A stretch of DNA of 33,839 nucleotides from a bacterium (GTDB lineage Bacteria; Electryoneota; RPQS01): contig JAHJDG010000232.1 in assembly GCA_018812265.1 (NCBI GenBank), forward strand, positions 1-33,839. The letters are read 5' to 3'. The notes beneath the pieces are model-generated. The model was not told where the DNA came from, did not search any database, and saw only the letters and a program-made list of their open reading frames with translations. Positions 25,179 to 32,271 of the stretch are shown here, in pieces. The first letter of the stretch is position 1; each line of letters opens with the position of its first letter. Position numbers and translations under genes: made by a program.

Positions 25179-28100
25179 GCGGCACCACCTTTCCGGTTCA
25201 CATCGCACAGGAACGCCTTATACTCCGGAATCATGGTATTGGCGTCGCCGATATGGGAGGTGAGAACGTTTGCGCTGTCTCCCCGAGCCAATCCCGCGTA
25301 GCCGAAATGCCAGATCACGCCGATCTGGTGAACGATTGTGCCGTCCACGTGGAATGGCTCGAAACGGTGCGTGACCAGTGCGTAGGCTTCGATCTGTCCG
25401 CGCGCCGACTCGATGATCACGCGGTCTCCATTCTCAATATTCTTCTGGCGGGCGAGGTCCACGCCCAATTCGGCGAACACGTCGGGCACCAGCTCCGCCA
25501 ACCACGGCAGGTTGCGCGTCATCGCCCCGGCCTGCCAGTGTTCGCTCACCCGGTAGGTCGTGCCCACGATCGGGAACCTCGACACGTCCCCGACGGCGTT
25601 GCCTTCCGGGTTGCTGACATGCCACAACTTGACCGCCGGATTCACCTGCATGTTCGACATCAGGTTCTTCACCGGACTTTCAAGCGGTTCGTAATGCTCG
25701 GGCAGCGGCCCGTCCGCCAGATTGGCGGCGAACAGCCAAGCGTGCCCGTCCGGTTTCATGATGAACGGATGCTTGTCTTCCGGCGGCCACGGGCCATCCG
25801 GAACGTCTCCTTCCCATTTCTTGTCCGCCGCATTCCAGCGAACCACCCACCGCTTCGGATCCCACGGCTTGCCCGTCGGATCGCAGGCGGCGCGGTTGTA
25901 GAGGATTCGGCGATTCACCGGCCAGCACCATGCCCAATTGGGATATAACCCGATTTTATTCGCGGCGTCGGTCTTTTCCCGTCGCGCCATCTTGTTGTCT
26001 TTCTTCTCGGGACCGGTGTAGGAATTGCAGTACAGCCAGTTCCCGGAACAGGTCGAACCGTCTGGCTGCAGCATGGCAAAACCCGGCACCTGATCGCCCT
26101 TCTTAAAAGACTTCTCCCCGACCACCGTGTCCCGGGTGAAGTAACCGTTAACCTCTTTCGCCACCCGATGCACATCAGGTTCATGATGGATATCCACCGT
26201 CGCTCCGCTGCCGTAGTCCCAACTCAGTTTGGTGATTGCCTCGGGCAGCGTGCCACCCTGTGCGTATTGCGCTTTGAGGGACTTGCAGAGGGCGTCCAGA
26301 ATCCACAGATCGGATCGGGATTCCCCGACCGGTGGAACCGCGGCATATCTCCACTGCGCCCACCGGCCGCTGTTGACGACGCTCCCTTCCTTCTCAACGG
26401 AAGAGCAGGCGGGCAAGAGGAACACCTCGGTCTGGATTTCGGCGGGATTCACTCCCGGCCGTTTCCAAAACACCGAGGTATCGGTTTCGAAGATGTCCAC
26501 CGCCACCATCCACTCCAGCTTGTCGAGAGCCGCCCGCTCTTTGTTCGAGTTCGGTCCGCCAACCGCCGGATTCTGTCCCCACAGCATGAGCCCCTTGATC
26601 TTGCCCGCATACATGGCTTCGAAGAGCGAAATATGCGAGTAGTTGCCACTGCGCTTGGGAATAAGACGGTACGCGAAATCATTCTCCGCCGTCGCGTAGT
26701 CGCCATACCACGCCTTCAGCAGGGACGTGATGTATTTGGGATAGTTGCCCCACCAGTTCGCCGACTTCGGATCGTTCGTCTTGGGAGTGTAGGCTGTCAA
26801 ATAGTCGGCCAGCGTCGCATCTTTCTTTTCGGGCGACGCCAGATAGCCGGGAATGATGTGGAACAGTAAGGCCATGTCGGTCGAACCCTGTACGTTGGAT
26901 TCGCCGCGCATGGCGTTGATGCCGCCTCCCGCCATTCCCACGTTCCCCAGCAAAAGCTGCAGGATCGCATAGGTGCGGATGTTCTGGGTTCCGTGCGTAT
27001 GCTGCGTCGTGCCCATCGCATACAGCCACGATCCGGTCCGGTCGGGCGCCCACGTCGAAGTGAAATGACGGCACACTTCGAGGTACTTGTCGCGCGGCGC
27101 GCCGGTAATCCGGCATACGGTATCCACGTCGTAGCGGGCGAAGTGCTTCTTCATGAGCTGATAGACGCAACGCGGATTCTGCAGCGTCAGATCCCGCCGC
27201 GGATTGCCCTGACCGTCCAGGTCATAGGCCCACGACGCCTTGTCATAAGTCCGCTTCGCCTCGTCGTAGCCCGAGAACATTCCGTCTTGGAAGGCGTACT
27301 TGTCGGAGATCAGAAACGACGCGTTGGTGTAATTGACCACATAGTCCCGGTGAATGAGACCGTTTTCCAGCGCGTAGTTGATGATTCCGTTGACGAACGC
27401 GATATCCGTTCCGCTGCGGAACTTGCAGTACACATCGGCAATCGAAGCCGTCCGCGTGAATCGCGGATCACAGCATAGAATGATCGCGCCTTTTTCTTTG
27501 GCGCGAGTCAGCCATTTGGACGCAATCGGGTGATTCTCGACCACGTTGGCTCCCATCACCATCGCCACGTCCGTGTTGGCCAGGTCGTTCCAGTGGTTGG
27601 TCATCGCGCCGCGTCCGAAGGTAGCCGCCAAACTGGCGACTGTGGCGCTGTGTCATATACGGGCCTGATGCTCGAGATAGGTAATCCCGAGCCCTCGGGC
27701 CAGCTTCGACAGCAGATAGCACTCCTCCGTGTCCAGCGCCGCGCCGCCGAGGCAGGCGATGCCGTCGGTGCGATTGACGACCGCGTCTCCTTCTTTGGCG
27801 ATGAACGTCGCATCGCGAGTCTTTTTCACCCGCTTGGCAATCTCCTCCAGCGTCCACGCCCACGACTTTTCTTCCCACTGGCTGCTGCCGGGAGCGCGAT
27901 AACGCACCTTGCCCAATCGCCGCTCGTTGACGGCCACCTGATAAAGCGAAGCACCCTTCGAGCAGAGCGAGCCTTCGTTAACGGGATGGTCGGGGTCACC
28001 TTCAATGTTGATGATCTTGCCGTTGCGCGCCGACACGATCAGCCCACACCCCACCCCACAATAAGGACAGATAGTGGTGGTTTCCTGGGTCTCGAGGGTT

Positions 28101-28219
28101 TTCAAGCGCGGCTTTGTCCGCGCCTGAGCCGTCTTCGGTATTCCGAACACCGAGACGGCCGATCCTACTGCGGCGCTCGTGCACAGCGCCTTTAAGAAGG
28201 TTCGTCGAGAAATCTCCAA
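25175..28219 (-). CDS. fdnG: Selenocysteine formate dehydrogenase catalytic subunit
   Basis: Periplasmic molybdenum or tungsten bis-MGD enzyme oxidising formate to CO2. Read through one TGA, the frame is 1014 residues, essentially the length of E. coli FdnG. It has a twin-arginine signal (SRRTFLK), a 4Fe-4S site (CPYCGVGCG ending with CSKG), and Sec189 in HQARI-Sec-HSATVASLAATFGRG, which matches the FdnG active site. The start is TTG at 28219, with AGGAGG seven bases upstream. Gene callers will split it at 27653-27655. Sec insertion needs selA, selB, selC and selD, none of which is in the window. Head of a nine-gene operon with its own maturation genes and behind a CRP/FNR-type box. Dissimilatory formate oxidation is more likely than CO2 reduction because of the export signal. 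Confidence 0.95.
27624..27655 (-). promoter_or_regulatory. Selenocysteine codon and bacterial SECIS hairpin
   Basis: TGA occupies 27655-27653. From the 13th base after it, GTCGCC pairs with GGCGGC around an AGTTT loop (27640-27624). The loop begins at the 19th base after the codon, the same spacing I recall for the GGUCU loop of E. coli formate dehydrogenase mRNA, and keeps the central GU. This supports SelB-directed insertion and not a nonsense mutation. Confidence 0.85.
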
Positions 28220-28226
28220 GTCAAAT

Positions 28227-28232
28227 CCTCCT
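28227..28232 (-). promoter_or_regulatory. Perfect Shine-Dalgarno fixing the TTG start of fdnG
   Basis: AGGAGG on the minus strand stands seven bases before TTG at 28219. Together with the twin-arginine signal that follows, it establishes the non-ATG start. Confidence 0.8.
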
Positions 28233-28270
28233 AAAAGATTGCTGACTTCCCTCTGAATAAATCAAAAATC

Positions 28271-28286
28271 TGTGAAAGAATTCACA
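28271..28286. promoter_or_regulatory. CRP/FNR-superfamily operator upstream of fdnG
   Basis: TGTGAAAGAATTCACA is a perfect palindrome that fits TGTGA-N6-TCACA, the CRP-type consensus. It ends 52 nt before the fdnG start codon, where an activator would be expected. A CRP/FNR-family regulator responding to oxygen, redox or nitrogen oxides is plausible; FNR itself prefers TTGAT-N4-ATCAA. Confidence 0.7.
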
Positions 28287-28580
28287 CAGCGAGCTGATTC
28301 CCCAGCCGGCTTCGTTTCAGCGGCGGTGGATATCTATCGCAACACGGCAGCGACGTCAAAGCGATCGCTACTATGGCCTACTGAAAACAGGGGAAATAGG
28401 ATGGAAGAAGCTGCCGGTTGAGAACGCAGGAGGCAGCAGCTTTGGGGAAAAGTAAGATGGGATTTGTCGAAACTGTTAAGCCGGACATCTACTGAAGCCA
28501 AGACTAATGCGGAACGCGAAACAAGGCAATTATGACCTTACTAACCATGAAATAGGAACACCCGCCACAGGTCAATAATA

Positions 28581-28599
28581 TGACACGATTCCTGTGTCA
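28581..28599. repeat. Inverted repeat TGACAC-N7-GTGTCA
   Basis: Perfect 6-bp arms flank GATTCCT. It lies in the AT-rich part of the spacer, about 360 nt before fdnG and 245 nt after the TonB receptor stop. It could be a distal operator, but it is not the CRP consensus and may be coincidental. Confidence 0.35.
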
Positions 28600-28844
28600 C
28601 AAGTCCAGAAATCAACTTGCGCAATATACTAACCCATATCCCAACACGCAAGGTTAGATTGTAACACTTTGCATTTACTTGTTATCCGTAGATCATGCTG
28701 TATCCTATTAAAAATTAAACAATAATGACCATCTCTGCTAATGCTACCCTATTTGTAAAGTTTTAGGGCAATAGAATTTTCCTCTCGTTGGAATTGCACA
28801 GAGGTGAAAACACTACCGATAGCAGCAGGCAAGTCCGTCAGTAT

Positions 28845-30782
28845 CTACGATTCCCAGCGCAAACCCGCCGTAAACCTGCGTCCCCCGCCGGGGTAGCCGA
28901 GCTCCTCTTCATAGTCGGTGTCCGCGATATTCAGGATTCTCCCGAAGATTGACACATGCCGACCGGCCTTCTGCTCAAGACTCAGTGCCTGCAAACCGTA
29001 TGCGGAAAGAAAACGATTGGACAGATAAGTGGGACGCTCATCGAAGTAGTTCAGCTCGTACCGGATTCGAGTGTGAAACCTTGTCTCGGCGGTGAATCGG
29101 AGACTCCAGTGGTTGGAGGCGGTCTCCTCCATCAGTTCGCGCGACGAGACATCGGGATTGAGATACGCGTAGGCGATATCCGCCGACAGACCGGCAGACG
29201 GTCGAATCGTGCTGCGAAGCTCCCAGCCTTGAAGCGTTCCCGATCCGATGTTTCGATACCGTTCCGTTCGCGTGGACCGATAGATTTGATTCCGCAGCTT
29301 GCTGTGAAAAAACGCCACCTCCAATGAAATGCCGCGCGGAGACGGCCGCTCCGGAAACGATGTCTCGACGGCCACTTCAAACTTGGCGGCTTCTTCCGGT
29401 TTCAGATCCGGATTGCCCGAGCTTTCACTGTACAGATCGTGCAACGTCGGAAAGCGGATGGCGCGCGACCAACCGCCGCGGAGCCGCAGATTCTCGCGCA
29501 CCGACCGTCGCACACAGACCATCGGGCACCAGTAGTTCAAGGTTCCGTCCGCTCGCTCGGCCGAAAAAACCTCATGGCTCATGCCCGCGGTGATCTCGGT
29601 GCTCTCCCACGGGCGGTAGTTGTCTTGCAGAAACAGCGCGCCGGTCAGCGTGTGATGGGATGCCCGCGGTTCATCCCGATCGGGCTTTTTGCCCACCCGG
29701 TCGCGTTTGAAGCTGAATCCCGTATGCACCCAATGAAACCGGTTGGCCTCGATTCTCCCGTCCGTAAGCCCTCCGAGGGTCCAGTTTTTCAGCTCGGAAT
29801 CGTATTCGAGCTGATCCTCGCGCATCTCCGGCCCGGTGTAACTCCTCAGCCGGTCATGATACGCATCGGCAAACACGACGGACTTAAGCTCCACTTTCCG
29901 CGCGAGCTGCCAATTCCCCGAAGCGGACGTGTTGATCCGCACCCACCACGGGAACGTGCGATAGGTCGGCGAGTCCCACGAATAGACCGTCGGCGGTACG
30001 TCCTTTTCCGCCCAGTGATAGCCTGCCGACAGCGCATAGAGCGCGGTCGGCGAAGACTGGAAGCCGATTTTCGCGTCTGCCCCAACTTTGTGATAACCGC
30101 TGCCCCGGCGAAGACCGCCGTCTTCCACCGACGTCGGCTCGAAGGAACGACTGAGACGGAATCCCGATGAGTGGTGTTCGTAGACCGAGAGCCAGTAGTT
30201 GACTCGCCGAATCTGACGGCTGTGGTTCAGACTCAGCCGGCGATACTGAAAGTCTCCGAACTCGCTCTCGACGGCCGTGCGCGGTTTTTCCAGTCCATTC
30301 TGGGTAATGATGCTGATGACGCCGCCCATGGCATTCGGCCCATAGGCGACCGATCCCGGTCCTTTCACCACCGACACGCGGGCCGCGTTGTCCAGCGGCA
30401 GCATGGACAAATACACCTTGCCGTAGTATCCCGGATTGACGGGCCGCCCGTCCACCAGCACCAGAACGTCGCGGCCGGGAAAACCGCGAATGCGGGTTTC
30501 CGTCTCCGCTTTGGCACCGCTGGTGACGTTCAGTCCGGCGTCCGTGCGCAGCAGATCGGCCACCGTCCAAGCGCCATGCTTCTGAATCTCCGCCGGAGTG
30601 AAAGTCGTAACCATAGACGTGTTACTCAGCGTCCGTGGCCCGTAGATGACGATCTCTTCCAGTCGGTAGGTCGCGCTGACGCTGTCGGCTCCGCCTTCCG
30701 CGCTCATCACCAGTGCAACCGGGATGAGTATGGAAAAAAACGCCGATAAAAAAAGATGCCGTAGGGGACGGAATCGTCTCAC
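28845..30782 (-). CDS. TonB-dependent outer-membrane receptor
   Basis: Energy-coupled uptake of a scarce ligand through the outer membrane. A signal peptide (about residues 1-27) is followed by a TonB-box-like LEEIVIYG, a plug domain (TRIRGFPGRDVLVLVDGRPV, VKGPGSVAYGPNAMGGVISI) and a barrel of about 480 residues rich in alternating aromatic strands. The 645-residue length and plug resemble BtuB/iron-complex receptors. The start is GTG, overlapping the stop of the lipoprotein gene (GTGA). The ligand is not readable; cobalamin, an iron complex or another metal chelate are options. No ABC transporter genes are adjacent. Confidence 0.93.
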   Translation of the reverse strand: MRRFRPLRHLFLSAFFSILIPVALVMSAEGGADSVSATYRLEEIVIYGPRTLSNTSMVTTFTPAEIQKHGAWTVADLLRTDAGLNVTSGAKAETETRIRGFPGRDVLVLVDGRPVNPGYYGKVYLSMLPLDNAARVSVVKGPGSVAYGPNAMGGVISIITQNGLEKPRTAVESEFGDFQYRRLSLNHSRQIRRVNYWLSVYEHHSSGFRLSRSFEPTSVEDGGLRRGSGYHKVGADAKIGFQSSPTALYALSAGYHWAEKDVPPTVYSWDSPTYRTFPWWVRINTSASGNWQLARKVELKSVVFADAYHDRLRSYTGPEMREDQLEYDSELKNWTLGGLTDGRIEANRFHWVHTGFSFKRDRVGKKPDRDEPRASHHTLTGALFLQDNYRPWESTEITAGMSHEVFSAERADGTLNYWCPMVCVRRSVRENLRLRGGWSRAIRFPTLHDLYSESSGNPDLKPEEAAKFEVAVETSFPERPSPRGISLEVAFFHSKLRNQIYRSTRTERYRNIGSGTLQGWELRSTIRPSAGLSADIAYAYLNPDVSSRELMEETASNHWSLRFTAETRFHTRIRYELNYFDERPTYLSNRFLSAYGLQALSLEQKAGRHVSIFGRILNIADTDYEEELGYPGGGRRFTAGLRWES

Positions 30783-31579
30783 GGGAGTACCTGGATACTC
30801 TCGAGATGCCGCAGCCGGTAGCGGCCACCGATTAAAGTGGTGTCGTTAAACATGGTGCGCTGACTGGTCAGCAGCCAATAGCCCGTCTGAAACTGTGCCC
30901 ACGTCATGTTGGTTGTCGGACCAAAGTCATCCAGCGACCGCAGGTTGTACTGGAAGTTCTCGGGAGCCGTAACAATCAGCGTTACAAAATCCGACAGCGG
31001 CAGCGCGGATTCCGGCTCTCCATCGGGATTCGTTACCGTCACCGGCGTAACGTCGTTCAGTTCAACGAAGCTGGTGGTGTCCGGTATTTGCACGTCGAAC
31101 TTGCGATAGAGGCGGATGAACCGCATGCCCGTAACGTTATAGGCTCCCGCCAAATCAATGCTGTCGTCGGGGAAGATGGCTCGCCGATTCGAGACCAGCA
31201 TGTATCCAAGATGGAAATGCGCCCAGATGTTGTCCGCATACCCACGATTGTCGTGAGCCGAAAATCCGTCTTCTCCGACGATCCGGTAGCCATACAAGGC
31301 TCGATAATCATAGAAAACGGTATCGTTGACCACCAGATTGGGCACGAGAGTCGTGGTGACGAATTCATTGAGGCGGATCGCCTCCTCGCCCTCGACGGTG
31401 ATCTTGGGAAGATCGCGAAGCATCATCTGAACCGAGTCGTCACCCAGGACGACCCAGACATGTTCAGTGGAGGGTGGAGTATCGGAGTTGTTGTCGTTGT
31501 CGGTGTCGCAGCCTATCATGAGGATTAAGGCGAGAAACAGACAAAACGGCACGAGCAAGGAACGAGCAGAGAGGTGCAT
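30779..31579 (-). CDS. Lipoprotein with internal duplication, partner of the TonB receptor
   Basis: A 266-residue predicted lipoprotein with lipobox LMIGC (Cys24) and an acidic, disordered linker. I do not recognise the family. The mature part looks like two diverged copies of one domain of about 90-100 residues: WAHFHLGYMLVSNRRAIF in the first aligns with WAQFQTGYWLLTSQRTMF in the second, each followed by a similar strand (GMRFIRLYRKF and YRLRHLESIQV). The pattern of strands weakly recalls the sulfite-oxidase-like fold without its cofactor Cys, which is speculative. Ribosome site AGGAG lies six bases before the ATG. Being coupled to the TonB receptor suggests a surface or periplasmic ligand-binding role. 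Confidence 0.8.
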   Translation of the reverse strand: MHLSARSLLVPFCLFLALILMIGCDTDNDNNSDTPPSTEHVWVVLGDDSVQMMLRDLPKITVEGEEAIRLNEFVTTTLVPNLVVNDTVFYDYRALYGYRIVGEDGFSAHDNRGYADNIWAHFHLGYMLVSNRRAIFPDDSIDLAGAYNVTGMRFIRLYRKFDVQIPDTTSFVELNDVTPVTVTNPDGEPESALPLSDFVTLIVTAPENFQYNLRSLDDFGPTTNMTWAQFQTGYWLLTSQRTMFNDTTLIGGRYRLRHLESIQVLP

Positions 31580-31627
31580 GGCGCACTCCTTGGACTTGGG
31601 GATAGAGAGAAGTGATGGAGAGAGTTG

Positions 31628-31666
31628 GGATAAGCGGACGGGCCATTGGCCGCGGACAGATTATCC
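31628..31666 (-). repeat. Structured hairpin in the leader of the lipoprotein/TonB operon
   Basis: GGATAA and TTATCC enclose an inner GGCC-AAT-GGCC hairpin. It sits in the leader about 50 nt before the lipoprotein start, directly after a tiny open frame. It may be a control structure. There is no T-tract, so it is not a plain terminator. Confidence 0.4.
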
Positions 31667-31699
31667 GAAGCCCGTGAGGCCGCCGAAGAGGGTGGGCAT
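31661..31699 (-). CDS. Possible 12-residue leader peptide
   Basis: A short frame reads MPTLFGGLTGFG. GGAG stands eight bases before its ATG, a better ribosome site than several real genes here have. It lies within the long leader of the lipoprotein/TonB operon and its stop enters the leader hairpin. No known leader-peptide family is recognised. It could be chance. Confidence 0.25.
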   Translation of the reverse strand: MPTLFGGLTGFG

Positions 31700-31874
31700 G
31701 TGGGGGTCTCCTTTTCAAGAATGGAAGGTATGGCCGTTTCCAGCCAGGCCCGGTGGGCACCGCTCATGACGTGAGTTTTAGAGACGGTGGCTCGGAGAAA
31801 TGTAAGATGTCAGGTGTTGTCTTTTTCTACTCCGTTATCCTCTAAGGCAACGGGAACCGAGAACGGGTGCGCAA

Positions 31875-31903
31875 ATAATAGTGTGGAAATCTGTGATTGT
31901 CAA
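31875..31903 (-). promoter_or_regulatory. Near-consensus sigma-70 promoter for the lipoprotein/TonB operon
   Basis: TTGACA (31903-31898), a 17-bp spacer and TATTAT (31880-31875) on the minus strand. Transcription would start near 31868, leaving about 290 nt of untranslated leader before the lipoprotein gene. Such a strong core promoter with a long leader usually implies control after initiation or by a repressor. Confidence 0.75.
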
Positions 31904-32271
31904 GGGGACAAGCCTCAAATTCGAATGAGGCATCGCCCGATTCGGACTTCCTCAACACATAGAGAGGGACAAAAAGTGATAAGTGTAAGCCGGATCGCAG
32001 CTTCCAATTGATTCTGATAAATCGGGGCAACAAGTCCGGTAAGTGGATTCCCCTATCTCGAAAGACCTACTCCGAGATCCGAAAGACCGCTTCCCTCGGT
32101 TTTTCGGATAGAGTCAGGGATTCCAGAATACTCACCAGCAGATTGACAATAATCCTCGTGGCGAAATTGTTCAGGGAAACTTCTGAACCGTTGACGATCA
32201 GACTCAGATTCTTCATGCTACACCGTTGTGTGAGATGTTGCCGATGTCCATGCGCAGCTTGCTTACCGTGG
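31904..32271. other. Spacer without recognised genes, containing a strong hairpin
   Basis: No convincing coding frame, RNA gene or mobile element is seen between the promoter of the lipoprotein operon and the stop of the epimerase-fusion gene. The only clear structure is the hairpin at 32077-32109, next to a short direct repeat (CGAAAGACC at 32059-32067 and 32080-32088). Confidence 0.5.
32077..32109. repeat. 13-bp hairpin downstream of the epimerase-fusion gene
   Basis: ATCCGAAAGACCG pairs with CGGTTTTTCGGAT, with one G-T wobble, around CTTCCCT. It lies about 160 nt beyond the stop of the minus-strand gene. No T-tract follows the stem in either direction, so termination is uncertain; a 3' end-protecting hairpin is another option. 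Confidence 0.5.

Larger units (their letters stand above)
28220..28844. promoter_or_regulatory. Intergenic region holding the fdnG promoter
   Basis: The 625-bp spacer separates the TonB-receptor stop from fdnG, both on the minus strand. It becomes AT-rich from about 28500. It holds the fdnG ribosome site, a CRP/FNR-type palindrome and a second inverted repeat (listed separately). I see no credible gene, no RNA gene and no clear terminator for the TonB operon. Confidence 0.5.

Noticed and set aside
31464-31769. Overlapping frames of about 100 codons on both strands in the leader region
   Set aside because: Low-complexity Pro/Arg/Ser-rich translations with no ribosome site or domain; the region is better explained as an untranslated leader.
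31580-31868. Cobalamin riboswitch upstream of the lipoprotein/TonB operon
   Set aside because: AAAAGGAGACCCCC only loosely resembles the B12 box, and the conserved upstream core elements of that riboswitch were not found.
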